Assembly (NCBI GenBank): GCA_964057225.1 | Contig: OZ059894.1 | Location: 23,776,476 to 23,840,475 of the forward strand | Length of the DNA: 64,000 bases | Reading direction: 5' to 3' | Origin: Auanema rhodensis | Lineage: Eukaryota; Nematoda; Chromadorea; Rhabditida; Rhabditidae | Part shown: positions 49,050 to 61,721 of the stretch, one piece after another | Numbering within the stretch: the first letter of the stretch is position 1 | How the letters are laid out: each line of letters opens with the position of its first letter | Notes under the pieces: generated by a model | Database searches by the model: none | Told to the model about the DNA's origin: nothing | The model's input: only the letters and a program-made list of their open reading frames with translations | Program-made: the position numbers and the translations under genes

Positions 49050-52000
49050 TTTTCAAAATTTGATTCCCCATGTCCATATTAGTCTAAAAACAAATTTTTA
49101 TTGATATTGGTTCATGGTAACCATGACTTTGAAATTTACGTGAACTTTAATTTATGCTAATTAATTGTACACGTGATGTGCACTTGGTATGTAACTCGCT
49201 TCACGTGAAAGATAAAGAGATGCGGTTTTCAAAATAAGATTCCCCATGTCCATATTAGTCTAAAAACAAATTTTTATTGATATTGGTGCATGGTAACCAT
49301 GACTTTGAAATTTACGTGAACTTTAATTTATGCTAATTAAATGTACACGTGATGTGCACTTGGTATGTAACTCGCTTCACGTGAAAGATAAAGAGATGCT
49401 GTTTTCAAAATTAGATTCCCCATGTACATATTAGTCTAAAAACAAATTTTTATTGATATTGGTTCATGGTAACCATGACTTTGAAATTTACGTGAACTTT
49501 AATTTATGCTAATTAAATGTACACGTGATGTGCACTTGGTATGTAACTCGCTTCACGTGAAAGATAAAGAGATGCGGTTTTCAAAATAAGATTCCCCATG
49601 TCCATATTAGTCTAAAAACAAATTTTTATTGATATTGGTGCATGGTAACCATGACTTTGAAATTTACGTGAACTTTAATTTATGCTAATTAAATGTACAC
49701 GTGATGTGCACTTGGTATGTAACTCGCTTCACGTGAAAGATAAAGAGATGCGGTTTTCAAAATTAGATTCCCCATGACCATATTAGTCTAAAAACAAATT
49801 TTTATTGATATTGGTGCATGGTAACCATGACTTTGAAATTTACGTGAACTTTAATTTATGCTAATTAAATGTACACGTGATGTGCACTTGGTATGTAACT
49901 CGCTTCACGTGAAAGATAAAGAGATGCGGTTTTCAAAATTAGATTCCCCATGTCCATTTTAGTCTAAAAACAAATTTTTATTGATATTGGTGCATGGTAA
50001 CCATGACTTTGAAATTTACGTGAATTTTGATTTATGCTAATTAAATGTACACGTGATGTGCACTTGGTATGTAACTCGCTTCACGTGAAAGATAAAGAGA
50101 TGCGGTTTTCAAAATAAGATTCCCCATGTCCATATTAGTCTAAAAACAAATTTTTATTGATATTGGTGCATGGTAACCATGACTTTGAAATTTACGTGAA
50201 CTTTAATTTATGCTAATTAAATGTACACGTGATGTGCACTTGGTATGTAACTCGCTTCACGTGAAAGATAAAGAGATGCGGTTTTCAAAATTAGATTCCC
50301 CATGTCCATATTAGTCTAAAAACAAATTTTTATTGATATTGCTGCATGGTAACCATGACTTTGAAATTTACGTGAACTTTAATTTATGCTAATTAAATGT
50401 ACACGTGATGTGCACTTGGTATGTAACTCGCTTCACGTGAAAGATAAAGTGATGCGGTTTTCAAAATTAGATTCCCCATGTCCATATTAGTCTAAAAACA
50501 AATTTTTATTGATATTGGTTCATGGTAACCATGACTTTGAAATTTACGTGAACTTTAATTTATGCTAATTAAATGAACACGTGATGTGCACTTGGTATGT
50601 AACTTGCTTCACGTGAAAGATAAAGTGATGCGGTTTTCAAAATTAGATTCCCCATGTCCATATTAGTCTAAAAACAAATTTTTATTGATATTGGTTCATG
50701 GTAACCATGACTTTGAAATTTACGTGAACTTTAATTTATGCTAATTAAATGTACACGTGATGTGCACTTGGTATGTAACTCGCTTCACGTGAAAGATAAA
50801 GAGATGCGGTTTTCAAAATTTGATTCCCCATGTCCATATTAGTCTAAAAACAAATTTTTATTGATATTGGTTCATGGTAACCATGACTTTGAAATTTACG
50901 TGAACTTTAATTTATGCTAATTAATTGTACACGTGATGTGCACTTGGTATGTAACTCGCTTCACGTGAAAGATAAAGAGATGCGGTTTTCAAAATAAGAT
51001 TCCCCATGTCCATATTAGTCTAAAAACAAATTTTTATTGATATTGGTGCATGGTAACCATGACTTTGAAATTTACGTGAACTTTAATTTATGCTAATTAA
51101 ATGTACACGTGATGTGCACTTGGTATGTAACTCGCTTCACGTGAAAGATAAAGAGATGCTGTTTTCAAAATTAGATTCCCCATGTACATATTAGTCTAAA
51201 AACAAATTTTTATTGATATTGGTTCATGGTAACCATGACTTTGAAATTTACGTGAACTTTAATTTATGCTAATTAAATGTACACGTGATGTGCACTTGGT
51301 ATGTAACTCGCTTCACGTGAAAGATAAAGAGATGCGGTTTTCAAAATAAGATTCCCCATGTCCATATTAGTCTAAAAACAAATTTTTATTGATATTGGTG
51401 CATGGTAACCATGACTTTGAAATTTACGTGAACTTTAATTTATGCTAATTAAATGTACACGTGATGTGCACTTGGTATGTAACTCGCTTCACGTGAAAGA
51501 TAAAGAGATGCGGTTTTCAAAATTAGATTCCCCATGACCATATTAGTCTAAAAACAAATTTTTATTGATATTGGTGCATGGTAACCATGACTTTGAAATT
51601 TACGTGAACTTTAATTTATGCTAATTAAATGTACACGTGATGTGCACTTGGTATGTAACTCGCTTCACGTGAAAGATAAAGAGATGCGGTTTTCAAAATT
51701 AGATTCCCCATGTCCATTTTAGTCTAAAAACAAATTTTTATTGATATTGGTGCATGGTAACCATGACTTTGAAATTTACGTGAATTTTGATTTATGCTAA
51801 TTAAATGTACACGTGATGTGCACTTGGTATGTAACTCGCTTCACGTGAAAGATAAAGAGATGCGGTTTTCAAAATAAGATTCCCCATGTCCATATTAGTC
51901 TAAAAACAAATTTTTATTGATATTGGTGCATGGTAACCATGACTTTGAAATTTACGTGAACTTTAATTTATGCTAATTAAATGTACACGTGATGTGCACT

Positions 52001-52569
52001 TGGTATGTAACTCGCTTCACGTGAAAGATAAAGAGATGCGGTTTTCAAAATTAGATTCCCCATGTCCATATTAGTCTAAAAACAAATTTTTATTGATATT
52101 GCTGCATGGTAACCATGACTTTGAAATTTACGTGAACTTTAATTTATGCTAATTAAATGTACACGTGATGTGCACTTGGTATGTAACTCGCTTCACGTGA
52201 AAGATAAAGTGATGCGGTTTTCAAAATTTGATTCCCCATGTCCATATTAGTCTAAAAACAAATTTTTATTGATATTGGTTCATGGTAACCATGACTTTGA
52301 AATTTACGTGAACTTTAATTTATGCTAATTAAATGAACACGTGATGTGCACTTGGTATGTAACTTGCTTCACGTGAAAGATAAAGTGATGCGGTTTTCAA
52401 AATTAGATTCCCCATGTCCATATTAGTCTAAAAACAAATTTTTATTGATATTGGTTCATGGTAACCATGACTTTGAAATTTACGTGAACTTTAATTTATG
52501 CTAATTAAATGTACACGTGATGTGCACTTGGTATGTAACTCGCTTCACGTGAAAGATAAAGAGATGCGG
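49050..52569. repeat. 10-monomer higher-order repeat, 1760 bp, two full copies
   Basis: Copies are 49050-50809 and 50810-52569, with matching sequence continuing to about 52680. Order: AAATTTGATT/TTAATTG; AATAAG; GATGCTG/GTACAT; AATAAG; CATGACCA; CCATTTT/GAATTTTGATTT; AATAAG; GCTGCATGG; GTTCAT/ATGAACACG/CTTGC; GTTCAT. Markers are exactly 1760 bp apart (CATGACCA 49773/51533, GCTGCAT 50341/52101, ATGAACAC 50574/52334). I saw one mismatch between copies (AAATTAG near 50468 versus AAATTTG near 52228). This is the cleanest large HOR in the right half. Confidence 0.92.
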
Positions 52570-54505
52570 TTTTCAAAATTTGATTCCCCATGTCCATATT
52601 AGTCTAAAAACAAATTTTTATTGATATTGGTTCATGGTAACCATGACTTTGAAATTTACGTGAACTTTAATTTATGCTAATTAAATGTACACGTGATGTG
52701 CACTTGGTATGTAACTCGCTTCACGTGAAAGATAAAGAGATGCGGTTTTCAAAACTAGATTCCCCATGTCCATATTAGTCTAAAAACAAATTTTTATTGA
52801 TATTGGTGCATGGTAACCATGACTTTGAAATTTACGTGAATTTTGATTTATGCTAATTAAATGTACACGTGATGTGCACTTGGTATGTAACTCGCTTCAC
52901 GTGAAAGATAAAGTGATGCGGTTTTCAAAATTAGATTCCCCATGTCCATATTAGTCTAAAACAAATTTTTATTGATATTGGTTCATGGTAACCATGACTT
53001 TGAAATTTACGTGAACTTTAATTTATGCTAATTAAATGTACACGTGATGTGCACTTGGTATGTAACTCGCTTCACGTGAAAGATAAAGAGATGCGGTTTT
53101 CAAAATTAGATTCCCCATGTCCATATTAGTCTAAAAACAAATTTTTATTGATATTGGTGCATGGTAACCATGACTTTGAAATTTACGTGAACTTTAATTT
53201 ATGCTAATTAAATGTACACGTGATGTGCACTTGGTATGTAACTCGCTTCACGTGAAAGATATAAGTGATGCGGTTTTCAAAATTAGATTCCCCATGTCCA
53301 TATTAGTCTAAAAACAAATTTTTATTGATATTGGTTCATGGTAACCATGACTTTGAAATTTACGTGAACTTTAATTTATGCTAATTAAATGTACACGTGA
53401 TGTGCACTTGGTATGTAACTCGCTTCACGTGAAAGATAAAGAGATGCGGTTTTCAAAATTAGATTCCCCATGTCCATATTAGTCTAAAAACAAATTTTTA
53501 TTGATATTGGTGCATGGTAACCATGACTTTGAAATTTACGTGAACTTTAATTTATTCTAATTAAATGTACACGTGATGTGCACTTGGTATGTAACTCGCT
53601 TCACGTGAAAGATAAAGTGATGAGGTTTTCAAAATTAGATTCCCCATGTCCATATTAGTCTAAAAACAAATTTTTATCGATATTGGTTCATGGTAACCAT
53701 GACTTTGAAATTTACGTGAACTTTAATTTATGCTAATTAAATGTACACGTGATGTGCACTTGGTATGTAACTCGCTTCACGTGAAAGATAAAGAGATGCG
53801 GTTTTCAAAATTAGATTCCCCATGTCCATATTAGTCTAAAAACAAATTTTTATTGATATTGGTGCATGGTAACCATGACTTTGAAATTTACGTGAACTTT
53901 AAATTATGCTAATTAAATGAACACGTGATGTGCACTTGGTATGTAACTTGCTTCACGTGAAAGATAAAGTGATGCGGTTTTCAAAATTAGATTCCCCATG
54001 TCCATATTAGTCTAAAAACAAATTTTTATTGATATTGGTTCATGGTAACCATGACTTTGAAATTTACGTGAACTTTAATTTATGCTAATTAAATGTACAC
54101 GTGATGTGCACTTGGTATGTAACTCGCTTCACGTGAAAGATAAAGAGATGCGGTTTTCAAAATTAGATTCCCCATGTCCATATCAGTCTAAAAACAAATT
54201 TTTATTGATATTGGTGCATGGTAACCATGACTTTGAAATTTACGTGAACTTTAATTTATGCTAATTAAATGTACACGTGATGTGCACTTGGTATGTAACT
54301 CGCTTCACGTGAAAGATAAAGTGATGCGGTTTTCAAAATTAGATTCCCCATGTCCATATTAGTCTAAAAACAAATTTTTATTGATATTGGTTCATGGTAA
54401 CCATGACTTTGAAATTTACGTGAACTTTAATTTATGCTAATTAAATGTACACGTGATGTGCACTTGGTATGTAACTCGCTTCACGTGAAAGATAAAGAGA
54501 TGCGG
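52570..54505. repeat. Mixed monomers with two 1-bp indels
   Basis: Eleven monomers following the decamer. 52922-53096 is 175 bp (one A lost from the five-A run near 52960). 53097-53273 is 177 bp (GATATAAGTG for GATAAAGTG near 53260). Other changes: TTATTCTAATT near 53553, TTATCGATATT near 53677, TTAAATTATG near 53898, and CATATCAGTC near 54181. Confidence 0.85.
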
Positions 54506-56265
54506 TTTTCAAAATTAGATTCCCCATGTCCATATTAGTCTAAAAACAAATTTTTATTGATATTGGTTCATGGTAACCATGACTTTGAAATTTACGTGAA
54601 CTTTAATTTATGCTAATTAAATGTACACGTGATGTGCACTTGGTATGTAACTCGCTTCACGTGAAAGATAAAGAGATGCGGTTTTTAAAATTAGATTCCC
54701 CATGTCCATATTAGTCTAAAAACAAATTTTTATTGATATTGGTTCATGGCAACCATGACTTTGAAATTTACGTGAACTTTAATTTATGCTAATTAAATGT
54801 ACACGTGATGTGCACTTGGTATGTAACTCGCTTCACGTGAAAGATAAAGAGATGCGGTTTTCAACATTAGATTCCCCATGTCCATATTAGTCTAAAAACA
54901 AATTTTTATTGATATTGGTGCATGGTAACCATTACTTTGAAATTTACGTGAACTTTAATTTATGCTAATTAAATGTACACGTGATGTGCACTTGGTATGT
55001 AACTCGCTTCACGTGAAAGATAAAGAGATGCGGTTTTCAAAATTAGATTCCCCATGTCCATATTAGTCTAAAAACAAATTTTTATTGATATTGGTGCATG
55101 GTAACCATGACTTTGAAATTTACGTGAATTTTGATTTATGCTAATTAAATGTACACGTGATGTGCACTTGGTATGTAACTCGCTTCACGTGAAAGATAAA
55201 GAGATGCGGTTTTCAAAATTAGATTCCCCATGTCCATATTAGTCTAAAAACAAATTTTTATTGATATTGGTTCATGGTAACCATGACTTTGAAATTTACG
55301 TGAACTTTAATTTATGCTAATTAAATGTACACGTGATGTGCACTTGGTATGTAACTCGCTTCACGTGAAAGATAAAGAGATGCGGTTTTCAAAATTTGAT
55401 TCCCCATGTCCATATTAGTCTAAAAACAAATTTTTATTGATATTGGTTCATGGTAACCATGACTTTGAAATTTACGTGAACTTTAATTTATGCTAATTAA
55501 ATGTACACGTGATGTGCACTTGGTATGTAACTCGCTTCACGTGAAAGATAAAGAGATGCGGTTTTCAAAATTAGATTCCCCATGTCCATATTAGTCTAAA
55601 AACAAATTTTTATTGATATTGGTTCATGGCAACCATGACTTTGAAATTTACGTGAACTTTAATTTATGCTAATTAAATGTACACGTGATGTGCACTTGGT
55701 ATGTAACTCGCTTCACGTGAAAGATAAAGAGATGCGGTTTTCAACATTAGATTCCCCATGTCCATATTAGTCTAAAAACAAATTTTTATTGATATTGGTG
55801 CATGGTAACCATTACTTTGAAATTTACGTGAACTTTAATTTATGCTAATTAAATGTACACGTGATGTGCACTTGGTATGTAACTCGCTTCACGTGAAAGA
55901 TAAAGAGATGCGGTTTTCAAAATTAGATTCCCCATGTCCATATTAGTCTAAAAACAAATTTTTATTGATATTGGTGCATGGTAACCATGACTTTGAAATT
56001 TACGTGAATTTTGATTTATGCTAATTAAATGTACACGTGATGTGCACTTGGTATGTAACTCGCTTCACGTGAAAGATAAAGAGATGCGGTTTTCAAAATT
56101 AGATTCCCCATGTCCATATTAGTCTAAAAACAAATTTTTATTGATATTGGTGCATGGTAACCATGACTTTGAAATTTACGTGAACTTTAATTTATGCTAA
56201 TTAAATGTACACGTGATGTGCACTTGGTATGTAACTCGCTTCACGTGAAAGATAAAGTGATGCGG
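54506..56265. repeat. 5-monomer higher-order repeat, 880 bp
   Basis: Order: GTTCAT; GTTCAT with GGCAACC; CAACATT with GTAACCATTACTTTG; consensus with GAATTTTGATTT; fifth monomer. Copies start at 54506 and 55386. Markers ATTACTTTG (54931/55811) and CAACATT are 880 bp apart. The fifth monomers differ (GTTCAT at 55210, GTGCAT at 56090), and the second one also begins the next repeated block. Confidence 0.87.
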
Positions 56266-57673
56266 TTTTCAAAATTAGATTCCCCATGTCCATATTAGTC
56301 TAAAAACAAATTTTTATTGATATTGGTTCATGGTAACCATGACTTTGAAATTTACGTGAACTTTAATTTATGCTAATTAAATGTACACGTGATGTGCACT
56401 TGGTATGTAACTCGCTTCACGTGAAAGATAAAGAGATGCGGTTTTCAAAATTAGATTCCCCATGTCCATATTAGTCTAAAAACAAATTTTTATTGATATT
56501 GGTGCATGGTAACCATGACTTTGAAATTTACGTGAACTTTAATTTATGCTAATTAAATGTACACGTGATGTGCACTTGGTATGTAACTCGCTTCACGTGA
56601 AAGATAAAGAGATGCGGTTTTCAAAATTTGATTCCCCATGTCCATATTAGTCTAAAAACAAATTTTTATTGATATTGGTTCATGGTAACCATGACTTTGA
56701 AATTTACGTGAACTTTAATTTATGCTAATTAATTGTACACGTGATGTGCACTTGGTATGTAACTCGCTTCACGTGAAAGATAAAGAGATGCGGTTTCCAA
56801 AATAAGATTCCCCATGTCCATATTAGTCTAAAAACAAATTTTTATTGATATTGGTGCATGGTAACCATGACTTTGAAATTTACGTGAACTTTAATTTATG
56901 CTAATTAAATGTACACGTGATGTGCACTTGGTATGTAACTCGCTTCACGTGAAAGATGAAGAGATGCGGTTTTCAAAATTAGATTCCCCATGTCCATATT
57001 AGTCTAAAAACAAATTTTTATTGATATTGGTGCATGGTAACCATGACTTTGAAATTTACGTGAACTTTAATTTATGCTAATTAAATGTACACGTGATGTG
57101 CACTTGGTATGTAACTCGCTTCACGTGAAAGATAAAGAGATGCGGTTTTCAAAATTAGATTCCCCATGTCCTTATTAGTCTAAAAACAAATTTTCAATGA
57201 TATTGGTGCATGGTAACCATGACTTTGAAATTTACGTGAACTTTAATTTATGCTAATTAAATGTACACGTGATGTGCACTTGATATGTAACTCGCTTCAC
57301 GTGAAAGATAAAGAGATGCGGTTTTCAAAATTAGATTCCCCATGTCCATATTAGTCTAAAAACAAATTTTTATTGATATTGGTGCATGGTAACCATGACT
57401 TTGAAATTTACGTGAACTTTAATTTATGCTAATTAAATGTACACGTGATGTGCACTTGGTATGTAACTCGCTTCACGTGAAAGATAAAGAGATGCGGTTT
57501 TCAAAATTAGATTCCCCATGTCCATATTAGTCTAAAAACAGATTTTTATTGATATTGGTGCATGGTAACCATGACTTTGAAATTTACGTGAACTTTAATT
57601 TATGCTAATTAAATGTACACGTGATGTGCACTTGGTATGTAACTCGCTTCACGTGAAAGATAAAGAGATGCGG
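56090..57673. repeat. 9-monomer block, copy 1 of 3
   Basis: Order: consensus ending AAAGTGATG; GTTCAT; GTGCAT; AAATTTGATT/TTAATTG; AATAAG; consensus; CCTTATT with TTTTCAATG and TTGATATG; consensus; AACAGATTT. The same block recurs at 57850-59433 and 59962-61545. Private changes in this copy are GGTTTCC near 56784 and GATGAAG near 56957. Confidence 0.85.
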
Positions 57674-57849
57674 TTTTCAAAATTAGATTCCCCATGTACA
57701 TATTAGTCTAAAAACAAATTTTTATTGATATTAGTTCATGGTAACCATGACTTTGAAATTTACGTGAACTTTAATTTATGCTAATTAAATGTACACGTGA
57801 TGTGCACTTGGTATGTAACTCGCTTCACGTGAAAGATAAAGAGATGCGG
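57674..57849. repeat. Single monomer between block copies 1 and 2
   Basis: One 176-bp monomer with GTACAT and TTAGTTCAT. It has no counterpart at the other block junctions and makes the copy 1 to copy 2 spacing ten monomers (1760 bp) rather than nine. Confidence 0.8.
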
Positions 57850-59433
57850 TTTTCAAAATTAGATTCCCCATGTCCATATTAGTCTAAAAACAAATTTTTA
57901 TTGATATTGGTGCATGGTAACCATGACTTTGAAATTTACGTGAACTTTAATTTATGCTAATTAAATGTACACGTGATGTGCACTTGGTATGTAACTCGCT
58001 TCACGTGAAAGATAAAGTGATGCGGTTTTCAAAATTAGATTCCCCATGTCCATATTAGTCTAAAAACAAATTTTTATTGATATTGGTTCATGGTAACCAT
58101 GACTTTGAAATTTACGTGAACTTTAATTTATGCTAATTAAATGTACACGTGATGTGCACTTGGTATGTAACTCGCTTCACGTGAAAGATAAAGAGATGCG
58201 GTTTTCAAAATTAGATTCCCCATGTCCATATTAGTCTAAAAACAAATTTTTATTGATATTGGTGCATGGTAACCATGACTTTGAAATTTACGTGAACTTT
58301 AATTTATGCTAATTAAATGTACACGTGATGTGCACTTGGTATGTAACTCGCTTCACGTGAAAGATAAAGAGATGCGGTTTTCAAAATTTGATTCCCCATG
58401 TCCATATTAGTCTAAAAACAAATTTTTATTGATATTGGTTCATGGTAACCATGACTTTGAAATTTACGTGAACTTTAATTTATGCTAATTAATTGTACAC
58501 GTGATGTGCACTTGGTATGTAACTCGCTTCACGTGAAAGATAAAGAGATGCGGTTTTCAAAATAAGATTCCCCATGTCCATATTAGTCTAAAAACAAATT
58601 TTTATTGATATTGGTGCATGGTAACCATGACTTTGAAATTTACGTGAACTTTAATTTATGCTAATTAAATGTACACGTGATGTGCACTTGGTATGTAACT
58701 CGCTTCACGTGAAAGATAAAGAGATGCGGTTTTCAAAGTTAGATTCCCCATGTCCATATTAGTCTAAAAACAAATTTTTATTGATATTGGTGCATGGTAA
58801 CCATGACTTTGAAATTTACGTGAACTTTAATTTATGCTAATTAAATGTACACGTGATGTGCACTTGGTATGTAACTCGCTTCACGTGAAAGATAAAGAGA
58901 TGCGGTTTTCAAAATTAGATTCCCCATGTCCTTATTAGTCTAAAAACAAATTTTCAATGATATTGGTGCATGGTAACCATGACTTTGAAATTTACGTGAA
59001 CTTTAATTTATGCTAATTAAATGTACACGTGATGTGCACTTGATATGTAACTCGCTTCACGTGAAAGATAAAGAGATGCGGTTTTCAAAATTAGATTCCC
59101 CATGTCCATATTAGTCTAAAAACAAATTTTTATTGATATTGGTGCATGGTAACCATGACTTTGAAATTTACGTGAACTTTAATTTATGCTAATTAAATGT
59201 ACACGTGATGTGCACTTGGTATGTAACTCGCTTCACGTGAAAGATAAAGAGATGCGGTTTTCAAAATTAGATTCCCCATGTCCATATTAGTCTAAAAACA
59301 AATTTTTATTGATATTGGTGCATGGTAACCATGACTTTGAAATTTACGTGAACTTTAATTTATGCTAATTAAATGTACACGTGATGTGCACTTGGTATGT
59401 AACTCGCTTCACGTGAAAGATAAAGAGATGCGG
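57850..59433. repeat. 9-monomer block, copy 2 of 3
   Basis: Matches copy 1 at 1760 bp and copy 3 at 2112 bp offset. Differences seen: CAAAGTTAG near 58738, and the last monomer has AACAAATTT where copies 1 and 3 have AACAGATTT. Confidence 0.85.
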
Positions 59434-59961
59434 TTTTCAAAATTAGATTCCCCATGTCCTTATTAGTCTAAAAACAAATTTTCAATGATATTGGTGCATG
59501 GTAACCATGACTTTGAAATTTACGTGAACTTTAATTTATGCTAATTAAATGTACACGTGATGTGCACTTGATATGTAACTCGCTTCACGTGAAAGATAAA
59601 GAGATGCGGTTTTCAAAATTAGATTCCCCATGTCCATATTAGTCTAAAAACAAATTTTTATTGATATTGGTGCATGGTAACCATGACTTTGAAATTTACG
59701 TGAACTTTAATTTATGCTAATTAAATGTACACGTGATGTGCACTTGGTATGTAACTCGCTTCACGTGAAAGATAAAGAGATGCGGTTTTCAAAATTAGAT
59801 TCCCCATGTCCATATTAGTCTAAAAACAGATTTTTATTGATATTGGTGCATGGTAACCATGACTTTGAAATTTACGTGAACTTTAATTTATGCTAATTAA
59901 ATGTACACGTGATGTGCACTTGGTATGTAACTCGCTTCACGTGAAAGATAAAGAGATGCGG
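59434..59961. repeat. Extra three-monomer tail duplication
   Basis: CCTTATT/TTTTCAATG/TTGATATG monomer, consensus, AACAGATTT monomer: these are the last three monomers of the 9-monomer block repeated once more (528 bp). They separate copies 2 and 3 and explain their 12-monomer spacing. Confidence 0.83.
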
Positions 59962-61545
59962 TTTTCAAATTTAGATTCCCCATGTCCATATTAGTCTAAA
60001 AACAAATTTTTATTGATATTGGTGCATGGTAACCATGACTTTGAAATTTACGTGAACTTTAATTTATGCTAATTAAATGTACACGTGATGTGCACTTGGT
60101 ATGTAACTCGCTTCACGTGAAAGATAAAGTGATGCGGTTTTCAAAATTAGATTCCCCATGTCCATATTAGTCTAAAAACAAATTTTTATTGATATTGGTT
60201 CATGGTAACCATGACTTTGAAATTTACGTGAACTTTAATTTATGCTAATTAAATGTACACGTGATGTGCACTTGGTATGTAACTCGCTTCACGTGAAAGA
60301 TAAAGAGATGCGGTTTTCAAAATTAGATTCCCCATGTCCATATTAGTCTAAAAACAAATTTTTATTGATATTGGTGCATGGTAACCATGACTTTGAAATT
60401 TACGTGAACTTTAATTTATGCTAATTAAATGTACACGTGATGTGCACTTGGTATGTAACTCGCTTCACGTGAAAGATAAAGAGATGCGGTTTTCAAAATT
60501 TGATTCCCCATGTCCATATTAGTCTAAAAACAAATTTTTATTGATATTGGTTCATGGTAACCATGACTTTGAAATTTACGTGAACTTTAATTTATGCTAA
60601 TTAATTGTACACGTGATGTGCACTTGGTATGTAACTCGCTTCACGTGAAAGATAAAGAGATGCGGTTTTCAAAATAAGATTCCCCATGTCCATATTAGTC
60701 TAAAAACAAATTTTTATTGATATTGGTGCATGGTAACCATGACTTTGAAATTTACGTGAACTTTAATTTATGCTAATTAAATGTACACGTGATGTGCACT
60801 TGGTATGTAACTCGCTTCACGTGAAAGATAAAGAGATGCGGTTTTCAAAATTAGATTCCCCATGTCCATATTAGTCTAAAAACAAATTTTTATTGATATT
60901 GGTGCATGGTAACCATGACTTTGAAATTTACGTGAACTTTAATTTATGCTAATTATATGTACACGTGATGTGCACTTGGTATGTAACTCGCTTCACGTGA
61001 AAGATAAAGAGATGCGGTTTTCAAAATTAGATTCCCCATGTCCTTATTAGTCTAAAAACAAATTTTCAATGATATTGGTGCATGGTAACCATGACTTTGA
61101 AATTTACGTGAACTTTAATTTATGCTAATTAAATGTACACGTGATGTGCACTTGATATGTAACTCGCTTCACGTGAAAGATAAAGAGATGCGGTTTTCAA
61201 AATTAGATTCCCCATGTCCATATTAGTCTAAAAACAAATTTTTATTGATATTGGTGCATGGTAACCATGACTTTGAAATTTACGTGAACTTTAATTTATG
61301 CTAATTAAATGTACACGTGATGTGCACTTGGTATGTAACTCGCTTCACGTGAAAGATAAAGAGATGCGGTTTTCAAAATTAGATTCCCCATGTCCATATT
61401 AGTCTAAAAACAGATTTTTATTGATATTGGTGCATGGTAACCATGACTTTGAAATTTACGTGAACTTTAATTTATGCTAATTAAATGTACACGTGATGTG
61501 CACTTGGTATGTAACTCGCTTCACGTGAAAGATAAAGAGATGCGG
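59962..61545. repeat. 9-monomer block, copy 3 of 3
   Basis: Same order as 56090-57673, ending with AACAGATTT at 61370-61545. Private changes: CAAATTTAG near 59968 and TAATTATATG near 60953. It is followed by an AAATTTGATT monomer (61546-61721). Confidence 0.85.
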
Positions 61546-61721
61546 TTTTCAAAATTTGATTCCCCATGTCCATATTAGTCTAAAAACAAATTTTTATTGA
61601 TATTGGTTCATGGTAACCATGACTTTGAAATTTACGTGAACTTTAATTTATGCTAATTAAATGTACACGTGATGTGCACTTGGTATGTAACTCGCTTCAC
61701 GTGAAAGATAAAGAGATGCGG
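61546..61721. repeat. Single AAATTTGATT monomer before the terminal HOR
   Basis: One 176-bp GTTCAT monomer of the TTTGATT subtype, linking the 9-monomer blocks to the final 4-mer region. Confidence 0.8.

Noticed and set aside
54082-54264. 60-codon forward open reading frame, third copy
   Set aside because: Again opened by one change, TAG to CAG, in a single monomer. No start context, promoter or codon bias supports coding.
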